Notes: generated from the sequence alone by a model not told the origin. Shown: positions 16,784-25,970, counted from the stretch's first letter. The stretch is DNA of 64,000 nt from Thermoplasmatales archaeon (GCA_020350825.1 CP070724.1:1179972-1243971); one strand, 5' to 3'. Made by a program: numbers and translations.

Positions 16784-19025
16784 CACCTATGTTGACCACA
16801 AGAAAAATGTGCTGATAACATGGCTTATTAATAACGGAAAGACGAGCAGAATCGAGGACAAGTTTGAACCATCATTTTATGTTTATTCCTCTCAAAACAG
16901 TCTCTTCAAACTGGTATCAGATTTACAGGATATACCTCAAGTGAAATACCTTAATTTCACTCAGCACAATATCATGTTGGGTTCTGAGAAGAAATATCTT
17001 GTTCTTGAAGTCATTCCAAAAACTCTCGCCTCGTTTAACAGGCTGGCATCAATGATTGATAAATGGGGAAAATATCGAACATATAGATTGTATAATGTAG
17101 ACATTCGTATTCCAACAAGGTATCTGCAACATAAGAGAGTATTCTGTAATGCTAGAGTAAAATGGGACGGGAAACAGTATATTTTAGAGGATGACCAATG
17201 GGCAATAGATTATCTATTTCCTGAGTTCAAAGAACTTTATTTCAACGTTGAAAAAAAGACAGGATTTCAATCATTAAGTGACCCACTCACAGCAATATAT
17301 GTTGATGGAAATATTATTGAAGAAGATAACGAGACAGATATTTTACTCACTGCGGTAAAACAAATCAGAGAGAAAGACCCAGATATTATCTATACAATTG
17401 AGGGAGACAGCTTCTTACTCCCTTACCTGTATCACCGAGCTAAAGAATGCAATATCAGTAGAGAGATCAACCTTGGAAGAGATAAAACTCAGAGAAAACG
17501 ACCTGTAAAACAAGCTAAATCATATTTCAGTTATGGGCAGATTGTTTATCGACCAGCGTTTTTTACACTCATGGGAAGAGCACATATTGATCGGAATAGT
17601 TCGTTTTTATATGGTGAGAGCGGTCTAAGAGGATTGGTTGATATTTCTAGGTGTGCCAACATCCCATTGCAGCTTCAATCTCGTTTAGGTCCTGGCACTG
17701 CTATTAGTCAGATCCAAGTCAATAGAGCAATGGATAAAGGGTATCTCATCCCTTGGAAGAAAAACATGCCTGAAAAATGTAAAACAGCTCGGCAGTTGTT
17801 AATATCGGATAGAGGCGGTCTTATTCTCAGTCCTTCTGTGGGACTCCATGACAACGTTGTTGAACTAGATTTTGCATCTCTTTATCCTAATGTTATGTTT
17901 CGTTTCAATATCAGCCCTGAGACCATGCTATGTAATTGCTGCCTTGATTCACATATTCGTGTTCCTCAACTTGATTATCACATCTGTTATCGTAAAACAG
18001 GATTGCTTCCAGAAGTACTTAGACCAATTATACACAGAAGATTCTGTTTTAAAGCACGAGCAAAGAACAAGAAATATGATCCTATAATATGTAAGGAAAT
18101 CCAACAAGCATGGAAATGGATTCTCATTGTCTGCTTTGGATATACAGGATATAGAAACGCTCGGTTCGGACGTATTGAATGTCATGAGTCAATTACCGCA
18201 TTTGCGCGTGACATCCTCCTAAAAGCAATTGAGGTGGCAGAGCAAGCGGGATATCGAGTTCTGCATGGAATCATCGACTCTCTCTGGATAACAACAATTA
18301 AGGACGATGTCGATCCCTATAAATTATCGAGAATGATTAGCAAACGTACTGGGATTCGGATGGATGTTGAAGGACGATATAAGTGGATTGTGTTTCTTCC
18401 AAGTAAACAATTTGATGTTGGTGCCTTAAACAGATACTATGGATTATTTGACAACGGGGAATTAAAAGTACGAGGTATTGAGCTCCGTCAACGAAATACT
18501 CCTGAATTTTTACGGGATGTTCAACAAAATATGTTAAATGTACTGCAAAAAGCAAATAACGCAAAAGAATTTTATGATCTAATTCCTCAAGCTGTTGAGG
18601 CGCTACTTGATATTGGAAAACAACTTATTGACGGTAAAATAGAATCAAATAAACTTGTTTTTAAAAACCGAATTTCAAGGTATGTTACAGAATACAAAGT
18701 GAATAACCTTGTGAAATCAGCATTGCTTCAACTACGAGACCTTGATATTCGTGTGGAACCAGGGCAATATGTTCAATATGTTGTTACAGATGAACATTCC
18801 AGAAACTATAAGGATCGGGTTTGTGTCATTGAATCTCTTAATGGAAATGAACAGATTGATATTGATTACTATCTACGACAAATTGCTAAATGTGGGGAGA
18901 GCGTCCTTGTCCCTTTTGGTTATACCTTGGAGAATCTTGAATTTATGCTCCAGCAAAAAAAACGTGGAGAGAATATGTATGGATCCATTTTACAGAGAGT
19001 TCGAACTAACCAAACCTGTTTCTAA
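16761..19025 (+). CDS. B-family DNA polymerase of the aPolB2 (altered-motif) type
   Basis: 754 residues with the fold order of family B polymerases but degraded motifs. Motif A is intact (ELDFASLYP, D370). Motif B keeps K452 but the usual N-S is I456-V457 and Tyr is F459. Motif C reads HGIIDSLW, so the first Asp of DTD is I504 while D506 remains. Exonuclease motifs are lost (NVEK for DIE; EGDSFLLPYL for the ExoII segment). A Cys/His cluster (CNCC...H...C, about 394-412) may bind zinc. These are the traits of the archaeal clade described as inactivated PolB2, some members of which have since been reported active in mutagenic synthesis. Embedded in a tight cassette with a pseudo-RecA and a nuclease. 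Confidence 0.85.
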   Translation: MLRGHILDTYVDHKKNVLITWLINNGKTSRIEDKFEPSFYVYSSQNSLFKLVSDLQDIPQVKYLNFTQHNIMLGSEKKYLVLEVIPKTLASFNRLASMIDKWGKYRTYRLYNVDIRIPTRYLQHKRVFCNARVKWDGKQYILEDDQWAIDYLFPEFKELYFNVEKKTGFQSLSDPLTAIYVDGNIIEEDNETDILLTAVKQIREKDPDIIYTIEGDSFLLPYLYHRAKECNISREINLGRDKTQRKRPVKQAKSYFSYGQIVYRPAFFTLMGRAHIDRNSSFLYGESGLRGLVDISRCANIPLQLQSRLGPGTAISQIQVNRAMDKGYLIPWKKNMPEKCKTARQLLISDRGGLILSPSVGLHDNVVELDFASLYPNVMFRFNISPETMLCNCCLDSHIRVPQLDYHICYRKTGLLPEVLRPIIHRRFCFKARAKNKKYDPIICKEIQQAWKWILIVCFGYTGYRNARFGRIECHESITAFARDILLKAIEVAEQAGYRVLHGIIDSLWITTIKDDVDPYKLSRMISKRTGIRMDVEGRYKWIVFLPSKQFDVGALNRYYGLFDNGELKVRGIELRQRNTPEFLRDVQQNMLNVLQKANNAKEFYDLIPQAVEALLDIGKQLIDGKIESNKLVFKNRISRYVTEYKVNNLVKSALLQLRDLDIRVEPGQYVQYVVTDEHSRNYKDRVCVIESLNGNEQIDIDYYLRQIAKCGESVLVPFGYTLENLEFMLQQKKRGENMYGSILQRVRTNQTCF

Positions 19026-19416
19026 TTACTTCATTAATCAAGGCTACAAGGTCATAAAAGAGATAAGAATTGGATATTGCAGAGCAGATCTTGTAGCATT
19101 TAATGAGGATAGGGTAATTGCAATTGAAATCAAATTGAGCGATAGAAAAAAAGCTATTATCCAAGCTAAAAACTATCAACTTGGTGCTGATTACGTATAC
19201 CTTGTTTTTCCTCTTATGAAATCCTATTCCCTTTTAAGAAAATCTGAATATACTCTTCAAAAAGAGGGAATTGGGTTGTTGATTGTTAACGAAATAACCT
19301 GTAAAGTAAGTAAGATTATTGATGCAAAACCATCTAAAAGAAAATTTGCTTCGATCACTCTAAAGGAAATAAGACGGTCACGAGAAAATATAGCAAATAA
19401 GTTCAAGTTTTATTAA
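18979..19416 (+). CDS. PD-(D/E)xK nuclease-like protein of the PolB cassette
   Basis: 145 residues from ATG 18979, which lies within the end of the polymerase gene behind GTGGAGAG. The core holds the restriction-endonuclease-like set: D in CRADLVAF, E-x-K in AIEIKLS and the following Gln/Lys helix (AIIQAKNYQLGADYVYLVF). No other domain is present. It probably cuts or trims DNA, or recognises a damage structure. The 47-base overlap with the polymerase gene argues for a shared complex. Confidence 0.75.
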   Translation: MDPFYREFELTKPVSNYFINQGYKVIKEIRIGYCRADLVAFNEDRVIAIEIKLSDRKKAIIQAKNYQLGADYVYLVFPLMKSYSLLRKSEYTLQKEGIGLLIVNEITCKVSKIIDAKPSKRKFASITLKEIRRSRENIANKFKFY

Positions 19417-19442
19417 GGAGAACATGCTTTAGGTATTATCAT

Positions 19443-20183
19443 ATGTGTTATAGATATTCGATACATAGCAATGCAATGGTCATCGAATCAAGATTTGATG
19501 CTCTATTTCAAAATAATTATGAAAAGAAATATCATGTTGGTGCATTTGATCAAACTCAATTACCTGTTGTTACTAATGAAAATCCAAAACAAATACAATT
19601 TTACAAATGGGGGCTTATCCCCTTTTGGGTAAAAACTTTGAAGCAAGCAGATGAAATAAAAGAGAGAACAGTCAATGCACGGGCAGAAAACATTTATGAA
19701 AAACCCGCGTTCCGTCAATCAGCTGAGAATAAACACTGTCTTGTAATTGCAGATGGTTTTTTTGAATGGAGATACTTCCAAGGAAGAAACTATCCATACT
19801 ACATTCGATTAAAATCTCATGAGCCATTTGCAATAGCAGGACTTTGGGATTGTTGGGTTAATAAAGAAATAGAGAGAAAAATGTATACATATACGATAAT
19901 TACCTGCCCTGCGAATTCTCTATTGGAAAAAATCCATAACAAAAAGAAAAGAATGCCAGTAATTCTTCCAAAAGAACTAGAAAAATTCTGGATTGACAAT
20001 ACCTTTACAAAGGAGCAAGCACAAAAAGTTTTAGTACCATTTGAACAAGATAAAATGGAGGCATATACCATTTCTCGTCTAATTACATCAAAAACTCAAA
20101 ATCCAAATGTCCCAGAAGTTATGAATCCATATAAATATCCAGAACTAGAAGAATCAAATTTAGCTCAGTCAAGTCTATTCTAA
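19443..20183 (+). CDS. SRAP-domain protein (HMCES/YedK family)
   Basis: 246 residues with the complete SRAP active site: C2 directly after Met (MCYRYS), N78 in VNARAEN, E108 in DGFFEW, and H165 in IHNKKKRMPVIL. Family members crosslink through Cys2 to abasic sites in single-stranded DNA and shield them from cleavage and error-prone bypass. The KKK insertion before RMPVIL is a form I associate with Bacteroidota proteins, so transfer from bacteria is possible. It follows the nuclease gene by 26 bases on the same strand, linking abasic-site protection to the polymerase cassette. Confidence 0.92.
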   Translation: MCYRYSIHSNAMVIESRFDALFQNNYEKKYHVGAFDQTQLPVVTNENPKQIQFYKWGLIPFWVKTLKQADEIKERTVNARAENIYEKPAFRQSAENKHCLVIADGFFEWRYFQGRNYPYYIRLKSHEPFAIAGLWDCWVNKEIERKMYTYTIITCPANSLLEKIHNKKKRMPVILPKELEKFWIDNTFTKEQAQKVLVPFEQDKMEAYTISRLITSKTQNPNVPEVMNPYKYPELEESNLAQSSLF

Positions 20184-21233
20184 TATTTCTACAACTGTTT
20201 TTTCCCCTAGATATTCAGAAGCAGTCATTACTTTCTTATCCATCTCAACTGCTGTATCCCAGATTTTCTTGGTATGATCCCTGAATTTACTCTCTCTGGT
20301 TAGGTGGTGATCATAAATAATAATATCTGCATCGATTTCTCTGATTATCCTCGCTGTGTTTTCAATTGTTCTCTCAAGATTAATTCTATTAAGTATGTAT
20401 CCAAACAAATATGTTGTAGGTCCATCAAGAAAAAGAATCGAAGGATTTTCCTTGATTATTAAATCAGCATAATCCTCAATCATAGGGCCACTAAGATCTG
20501 ATGAATGGAATAATTTCTTATTTCCATATTCAATAATTGTTGCTAAAACCCAACCAACTCCAGCATATTCGATACCATGGAAAAGAGGTTTTGTGAATTT
20601 CAATTTGGTATCTCCAAATTTAAAGGTTTTCCCTTCTGGAAATATGACCTGTATGTTATCAGATTTTATTTCTGGCAATTGTTCATAAGATAGCCATTTC
20701 TTAGCGTGTTTCTTAAACCGTTTCCTTCCCTTACTTAGAACTTCTTTCCTTCTTTCATTATATGATTTAAAATCTTTTGAAGCAGCATGAGGGATGTCAT
20801 TAAGAGGATCGTGATATTCTGTTTTTTTTTGTTTTTTCAAAAGTTTCTCTTTTTCATCGATTTCAAATTCCTTGAAAATATCATTTAAAAATTTTTCTCC
20901 TCTCTCTCGTTGGTTATTATTAATGTATTCGTTAGGGTTTTTTGCAAATACAGTTTTCCCCCGATAGACATTGAAATCATCTGGGAAATAATGATCATAA
21001 TGATAATGAGAGATTGTAATAATGTCTGCTTTTTGACACGCTTCTTTAATCTTGTTTTCAGCAATTGCAAGCCATTCTGCTTTTTGTTCAGGTAAAGCTG
21101 GGAAAGATGGTTGCATTATTGCTACTCCTGGATCAATAACTATGGTTATATCTGGAGTATTCACAAGAGTAGATGTAGATTTTGCCCCCATTGAATCGAA
21201 CCAGAGAGGTTGAAATTCAAGATGCTTCTTCAT
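20175..21233 (-). CDS. Metallo-beta-lactamase-fold protein, UPF0282 family
   Basis: 352 residues with the metal site HYHYDHY in the first third, an upstream strand ITIVIDPG, a later His (FHGIEYAG), and Asp in FHSSDLSGP. The layout and length fit the archaeal UPF0282 family of uncharacterised metallo-hydrolases. It contains a long charged helical insert (about 95-185). Convergent with the SRAP gene, with nine bases of overlap at the 3' ends. Function unknown. Confidence 0.8.
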   Translation of the reverse strand: MKKHLEFQPLWFDSMGAKSTSTLVNTPDITIVIDPGVAIMQPSFPALPEQKAEWLAIAENKIKEACQKADIITISHYHYDHYFPDDFNVYRGKTVFAKNPNEYINNNQRERGEKFLNDIFKEFEIDEKEKLLKKQKKTEYHDPLNDIPHAASKDFKSYNERRKEVLSKGRKRFKKHAKKWLSYEQLPEIKSDNIQVIFPEGKTFKFGDTKLKFTKPLFHGIEYAGVGWVLATIIEYGNKKLFHSSDLSGPMIEDYADLIIKENPSILFLDGPTTYLFGYILNRINLERTIENTARIIREIDADIIIYDHHLTRESKFRDHTKKIWDTAVEMDKKVMTASEYLGEKTVVEILE

Positions 21234-21373
21234 TCCATATTAGCCCCTATTTTTTCCTTATGTATATTATTACACATCTTTTTCTTTTTTTTCTTGCCAA
21301 ATGCAAATCAAAAAATACCAAAAAAAGATTAAAATAGAAAATACATTTCATTATACGCCTAAAAGGAATGATA

Positions 21374-21538
21374 ATGCTTGACACAACTCAATGGTTAATT
21401 TTAAATTCGAAAATAAAACGTAATACTTTGTACCATGATTTTGGTGTAAAAATGGAGAAAGATATTGTTCGTTTTCAACATTTAGTTAAAGAGAATAATA
21501 ACCTTGAGATACAAAGGAAAGAATTTTGGAGTAAATAA
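21374..21538 (+). CDS. Possible small protein (54 aa)
   Basis: A 54-residue ORF (MLDTTQWLILNSKIK...) whose stop lies one base before the ATG of the coiled-coil gene; a weak AAGGAATG precedes it. Charged, soluble, no recognised domain. The tight junction suggests a two-gene unit. Confidence 0.4.
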   Translation: MLDTTQWLILNSKIKRNTLYHDFGVKMEKDIVRFQHLVKENNNLEIQRKEFWSK

Positions 21539-21539
21539 C

Positions 21540-21821
21540 ATGGGCTTCATTGAAAGATTAGAAAGAAATATTGCAAGGCTGGAGAAAAGAATAGAGAAAG
21601 AACAGATAAAAATTGAACATCTACATGAAAAATGTGAGAGTAAAAAGATTACAAAAGCAGATTTTAATATTAAAAAGAAGCAAATCGAGGCAAAAATACA
21701 TGCGATGGATTCTAGAATAAGGGTTCTACAGGGTGGTATGACAAAAGAGAAAAAACATCAGGATGAAAAGGCACAAGAAAAACAAAAGAAAAAGGAAGAA
21801 AAAGAGAAAAAGAAGAATTAG
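21540..21821 (+). CDS. Small coiled-coil protein
   Basis: 93 residues from ATG 21540 (GGAG at 21526-21529 supports this start over an ATG 36 bases earlier). Almost entirely heptad-forming and charged (RLERNIARLEKRIEKEQIK), ending in a Lys/Glu tail. Similar short coiled-coil proteins are common in archaea without known function. Probably cytosolic and oligomeric. Confidence 0.55.
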   Translation: MGFIERLERNIARLEKRIEKEQIKIEHLHEKCESKKITKADFNIKKKQIEAKIHAMDSRIRVLQGGMTKEKKHQDEKAQEKQKKKEEKEKKKN

Positions 21822-21865
21822 TTTTTTATGTCTATTGTTATAAGAGACTGAACTGCATAGGATTT

Positions 21866-22402
21866 TTAGTAAATGTCCCAAGAATCCAAAACTTTTTCAT
21901 GTATTTTTAGTGATTTTGAATCATAAAGAACGAATCGTACCAAATTAATTTCTGGGATTTTCTTCAATTCATTTGCTACAGTCTCTATGGCAATTTTCGC
22001 AGCTTCCTCTAATGGATAGCCAAAATATCCTGTACTCAACGCTGGGAAAGAAATGCTTTTGATCTTGTTTTCTTTGGCAAGTCTCAGGCTTTTAATATAA
22101 CATGAGGCAAGTTTTTCTGAATCTTTAGGCGAGTTAGAGTATATTGGACCAACTGTATGTATAATATAAGGGGCAGAAAGATTGTATCCCTTGGTTATCT
22201 TTGCTTCCCCTGTTTTACATCCTTTTAGTTTCTTGCATTCTTCCCATAGCGCTGGTCCTGCAGCTCTGTGTATTGCTCCTGCTACTCCGCCTCCTGGGGC
22301 CATTCTCTTGTTTGCCGCATTTACTATGGCACCTGTTTTCTGCTTGGTTATATCTCCTATGATTAGTTCTAAAAATGATTCCCCAATTTTTATCTTTTCC
22401 AT
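21866..22402 (-). CDS. Macrodomain ADP-ribose hydrolase
   Basis: 178 residues forming a single MacroD-type macrodomain: GDITKQKTGAIVNAANKRMAPGGGVAGAIHRAAG at the start, the GEAKITKGYNL segment, and ISFPALSTGYFGYP for the phosphate loop. Such proteins remove ADP-ribose from proteins or nucleic acids or deacetylate O-acetyl-ADP-ribose. Monocistronic. Confidence 0.9.
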   Translation of the reverse strand: MEKIKIGESFLELIIGDITKQKTGAIVNAANKRMAPGGGVAGAIHRAAGPALWEECKKLKGCKTGEAKITKGYNLSAPYIIHTVGPIYSNSPKDSEKLASCYIKSLRLAKENKIKSISFPALSTGYFGYPLEEAAKIAIETVANELKKIPEINLVRFVLYDSKSLKIHEKVLDSWDIY

Positions 22403-22434
22403 TTTCCCCCCTTTAAATATATAATGTCGTTTCG

Positions 22435-22959
22435 TTAAAAGAACTCTCGTATTTTCTTAATTTCAGGATTTACTATTCCACCTTCTTTTAATGGAAAAAC
22501 ATATTCCATAATTTCAACTTCACTTATCATTTGTGGGTATTCTGCAATTAGTATATCACCTAATCTTTTTGCGTTTTTGATATCTTTTGCCGTGAAAATG
22601 ACCACCCAATCATATCTACCATGAAGATAACTACCAGATATGATATCAACTCCAATTTTTTCACCTCTCTTTTGAACGGTTAGATCAATTATCTTATTGA
22701 TTGCATCGCCTACTGGTTGAGTAGATTTTTTAAAAAGCATTATATATCGTTTTACATCAAGTTTTTCATCATCTACTACTGCATGGTATCCCCAGATTGT
22801 TTTGTCTTTTTCCAGTCTTTTTTTGATTCTCGATACTTTCTGTCTAGAAAGACCACATTTTTTTGCGATATTTTTAATGTTATCTCCAGAATTTGTTCGA
22901 AGTACTTTTAGGAGCTTCTTATTATCTTCATCGATTTGTTCTTTGCTACTTTTAGGCAT
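22435..22959 (-). CDS. Lrp/AsnC-family transcriptional regulator
   Basis: 174 residues from ATG 22959, preceded by GGGAGAG. N-terminal winged helix-turn-helix (NIKNIAKKCGLSRQKVSRIKKRL, about 25-50) and a C-terminal ligand-binding/oligomerisation domain of RAM type (about 65-155). Archaeal Lrp-like proteins sense amino acids; the target cannot be inferred from this position. A longer in-frame start exists but lies upstream of the Shine-Dalgarno site. Confidence 0.8.
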   Translation of the reverse strand: MPKSSKEQIDEDNKKLLKVLRTNSGDNIKNIAKKCGLSRQKVSRIKKRLEKDKTIWGYHAVVDDEKLDVKRYIMLFKKSTQPVGDAINKIIDLTVQKRGEKIGVDIISGSYLHGRYDWVVIFTAKDIKNAKRLGDILIAEYPQMISEVEIMEYVFPLKEGGIVNPEIKKIREFF

Positions 22960-23126
22960 AATATGTCTCTCCCAAAATTTCAAATTATGCAACATTTCCT
23001 TAGTTAATAATCTTTACTCCTCTGTTTAGTTTCGTTTCCAAAATATAATGATCAAAAAAATAAAAAAAAATTATTGCAATAATGAATCAAAAACATGATT
23101 CCTTTCAATGTTTAACACAAAAAAGG

Positions 23127-23318
23127 TTATATTTTCTTTACCATAATTGCTGCTGGCCCTTTATCAGTTTTTTCGACTTTAAAAGTAACTTTATCTCCTT
23201 CATTTATGGTTGTCAAAGGTTCTAAAGCATTTTGATGAACGAACACATCTTTACCGTCTTCGCCTTCTATAAAGCCATAGGATTTAAATCCGTTAAACCA
23301 TTTTACGGTTCCATTCAT
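23127..23318 (-). CDS. Cold-shock protein, CspA family
   Basis: 63 residues from ATG 23318; the preceding GTG of the longer frame is inside the Shine-Dalgarno GGAGGTG. One cold-shock domain with MNGTVKWFN, RNP1 KSYGFIE and RNP2 DVFVHQNAL. It binds single-stranded RNA/DNA and melts mRNA structure. Csp genes are typical of bacteria and of mesophilic or psychrophilic archaea, so its presence hints at moderate or low growth temperature. Confidence 0.92.
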   Translation of the reverse strand: MNGTVKWFNGFKSYGFIEGEDGKDVFVHQNALEPLTTINEGDKVTFKVEKTDKGPAAIMVKKI

Positions 23319-23514
23319 ATATTTTTTCACCTCCTTCAGATATTTCTGAATTTGTTTAATAAAGATTCAAAAAATTAGAAAGTTTCAAAAACTTATTTTT
23401 GAGTAATCAAAAAGACGTTTAACTTCCAAATTCTTATCTCTTTAAGGAAGGGTACCATACGTCCATCCTTTAAATAACTTCCTATTGTAGTGTAGCACAT
23501 TATCATTATAATAC

Positions 23515-23790
23515 TTAATAAATGATGTTGAATCCTTCAAAATCTTCAGTAGGTTGTTCATAGTCGACCTTCACACCAGTAACATTCGCTAGTTTTGGTC
23601 CATCATGACACCATGCAAGCATTTCTTTCACAACGACTTTTTCTCCTTCAAATACTGCTTCTACATTTCCATCATATGTATTTTTTACCCATCCCTTTAT
23701 ACCAAGTTGTTCTGCTTTATCTCTAGTACTTGCCCTAAACCATACTCCTTGAACAAGGCCAGATATCAATATATGAACTCTTGTTTTCAT
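23515..23790 (-). CDS. acyP: Acylphosphatase
   Basis: 91 residues from ATG 23790 (GTGAGG upstream). The active-site strand-loop HILISGLVQGVWFRAST supplies the catalytic Arg of the GxVQGVxFR motif, and the Asn is in GWVKNTYDGNVEAVFEG. Hydrolyses acyl phosphates such as acetyl phosphate or carbamoyl phosphate. The start of the gene overlaps the region of the AsnRS stop, so both form one unit on the minus strand. Confidence 0.93.
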   Translation of the reverse strand: MKTRVHILISGLVQGVWFRASTRDKAEQLGIKGWVKNTYDGNVEAVFEGEKVVVKEMLAWCHDGPKLANVTGVKVDYEQPTEDFEGFNIIY

Positions 23791-23798
23791 AAAAAGCC

Positions 23799-25109
23799 TC
23801 ACGGTCTGAAACGCAATAACGTTCTTGGAAATGGGATTGTATCTTTAATGTTGTCAATGCCACAAATCCATGCTACAGTACGTTCAATACCGAGTCCATA
23901 GCCTGCATGTGGAACTGAACCAAATTTTCTAAGGTCAAAGTACCATTCATAGTTTTCAACTTTTTCTCCAATCGCTTCAAGCCGTTCAGTCATATCCTTT
24001 ATATCAAGACTTCTTTGAGACCCTCCAATTATTTCACCATAGCCCTCAGGTGCAATCATATCAAAACAAAGAGCTGTTTTTGGATCTTTTTTGTCTCTAG
24101 GCTTGTAAAATGCCATTATCTCAACTGGATAATGGGTTACAACTACAGGAGTTTTAAAATGATCTGCAAGTTTGTTTTCCTCTAATGTTCTCAGGTCTTT
24201 GCCCCACTTAATATTCATATTTTCTTTTTCGTTTAATATTTTAAGAGCTTTTGTATAGGTTATGGTTGGAAACTCTGATTCTGAGATCTGTTTTAATTTT
24301 TTGTAATCCTGATTTAAGAGTTCTAATTCATCCTTATTATCCTTTAAAACTTGCTTTAAAATAAACCGTATTTCATCTTTACCAATTTCTATGATGTCAT
24401 AAAGATCCATCCAAGCTGCTTCCATCTCAGCCATCCAAAATTCAGATAAATGTCTAGAGGTTTTTGATTTTTCAGCGCGAAAGGTTGGCCCCATATTATA
24501 GATTTTCTCTAGAGAAAATATACCTGCTTCAGCATAAAGCTGCCATGATTGTGAAAGGTATGTTTTATCATTATAATACTTAACTTCAAAGAGTGTAGAG
24601 CCACCTTCGCATTGACTTGGTTGTAGAATAGGAGCGTCAAATTCATAAAAACCTTTACCCCTAAAAAATTGATGAATTGCACCTATGACAGTAGATCTGA
24701 TTTTCAAAATAGACGCAAGTTTTCTTGATCTTATCCAAAGATGTCTTTGGTCTAATAAAAACTCAGGACTTTGATCTTTTACAATAGGAAAAGGTTCTGC
24801 AAAATTGACTACATGTATGTTTATTACTTGAAGCTCGTATCCGCCAGGTGCACGTTTATCTTCTTTTATAGTGCCTTTTAATTCTATCGATGATTCAATT
24901 AATGCTTTTTTTGCATCTTCAAATTGGTTATCTGGCAGGTTGCCTTTCTTAACAGTAGCTTGTAACACACCCGTGGTATCCCTGATCGTCATGAATACGA
25001 TATTTCCACTGCTTCTTGTTCTGTATATCCATCCTCGAATGTTAATTGTTTTATCTAATTTTTTTCCAGATAGTGCTTCTATCGTTTTAATCCAAGTAGT
25101 CTTTGACAT
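23799..25109 (-). CDS. asnS: Asparaginyl-tRNA synthetase
   Basis: 436 residues from ATG 25109. N-terminal OB-fold anticodon-binding domain (IRGWIYRTRSSGNIVFMTIRD) and class II catalytic core with GFYEFDAPILQPSQCEGGSTLF, FRAEKSKTSRHLSEF (motif 2) and GLGIERTVAWICG (motif 3). The CEGGST segment and absence of an Asp-type HxxxxE region favour AsnRS over AspRS. Presence implies direct charging of tRNA-Asn. Confidence 0.9.
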   Translation of the reverse strand: MSKTTWIKTIEALSGKKLDKTINIRGWIYRTRSSGNIVFMTIRDTTGVLQATVKKGNLPDNQFEDAKKALIESSIELKGTIKEDKRAPGGYELQVINIHVVNFAEPFPIVKDQSPEFLLDQRHLWIRSRKLASILKIRSTVIGAIHQFFRGKGFYEFDAPILQPSQCEGGSTLFEVKYYNDKTYLSQSWQLYAEAGIFSLEKIYNMGPTFRAEKSKTSRHLSEFWMAEMEAAWMDLYDIIEIGKDEIRFILKQVLKDNKDELELLNQDYKKLKQISESEFPTITYTKALKILNEKENMNIKWGKDLRTLEENKLADHFKTPVVVTHYPVEIMAFYKPRDKKDPKTALCFDMIAPEGYGEIIGGSQRSLDIKDMTERLEAIGEKVENYEWYFDLRKFGSVPHAGYGLGIERTVAWICGIDNIKDTIPFPRTLLRFRP

Positions 25110-25329
25110 ATTAAGACCGTTCAATAAGGGATATAATTATTGCATATATGAATTACGGTGACATAAATAATGTTTAATTATTTTATGTTAATCCAAAACA
25201 AAATGAAATATGTGCTAGTCACATCTCCCTAAACGCTTAAATATAGCTTCTATTATTATTGGCAGTACCTTCTTATATTATATAGGATAATATGCAGATA
25301 AATCTGTACAATTAAATTGAGGTATAAAC

Positions 25330-25959
25330 TTGGCAGATGAAGATAAACAAACAGAAGAAAAAATTGAAAACACAAAACACGAAGAAACAGTTGAACCTTC
25401 GGAAAAAAAAGAGATAGAAACTAAACCTGCAGAACAAGAACAACCTAAAGAAGAACTGGAAAAAATTGAAACTAAAAAAGAATTGAAAAAACCTCTAAAG
25501 AAAAAAGATGATAAAGACACTGATTTTAATTATATTGTTCGAATAGCTAATACTGATATAGATGGGGAGAAGAAAGTTACTTTTGGACTTACTCAGATAA
25601 AAGGATTAGGGAGACGCATGGCTACTCTTGTTGCAGATACAGCTAGAATAGACAGAGAGACCAAATGTGGAAATTTAACTGACTCACAGCTAGAAAAAAT
25701 CAATGAAGTTTTAGGGAATTTAGGCAAAAAAGCCCCAGCATGGATGCTTAATCATCGTAAGGATTTTGATACTGGAGAAGACATCCATCTGATAAGTACC
25801 GAAGTTGAATTGCGATTAAGAGATGAGATTAATCTATTGAAAATGATAAGATCTTATAGAGGCATTAGACACGAATCAGGCTTGTCTGTAAGAGGACAAC
25901 GAACTCGGGCTAACAATCGAAAAGGACTTGCACTTGGTGTATCAAAGAAAAGGCCTTAG
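25330..25959 (+). CDS. rps13: Small-subunit ribosomal protein uS13 with acidic/Lys-rich N-terminal extension
   Basis: 209 residues, TTG start with GAGGT six bases upstream. Residues about 68-209 are a normal archaeal uS13 (IVRIANTDIDGEKKV, GIKGLGRRMA, YRGIRHESGLSVRGQRTRANNR). The first 65 residues are a low-complexity Glu/Lys/Thr/Pro extension with no counterpart in standard uS13. The same composition appears at the C-terminus of uS4 encoded next. First gene of uS13-uS4-uS11-rpoD; a TATA-like CTTAAATATA lies near 25231-25240. Confidence 0.95.
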   Translation: MADEDKQTEEKIENTKHEETVEPSEKKEIETKPAEQEQPKEELEKIETKKELKKPLKKKDDKDTDFNYIVRIANTDIDGEKKVTFGLTQIKGLGRRMATLVADTARIDRETKCGNLTDSQLEKINEVLGNLGKKAPAWMLNHRKDFDTGEDIHLISTEVELRLRDEINLLKMIRSYRGIRHESGLSVRGQRTRANNRKGLALGVSKKRP

Positions 25960-25970
25960 GTGTAATAACT

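Noticed and set aside
18742-18978. Longer start for the nuclease gene inside the polymerase gene
   Set aside because: This part is the out-of-frame shadow of the polymerase; ATG 18979 with GGAGAG gives the domain start.
15803-19416. Cassette as a casposon or virus
   Set aside because: No integrase, Cas1, capsid or terminal repeats are visible, and the polymerase is not of the protein-primed type.
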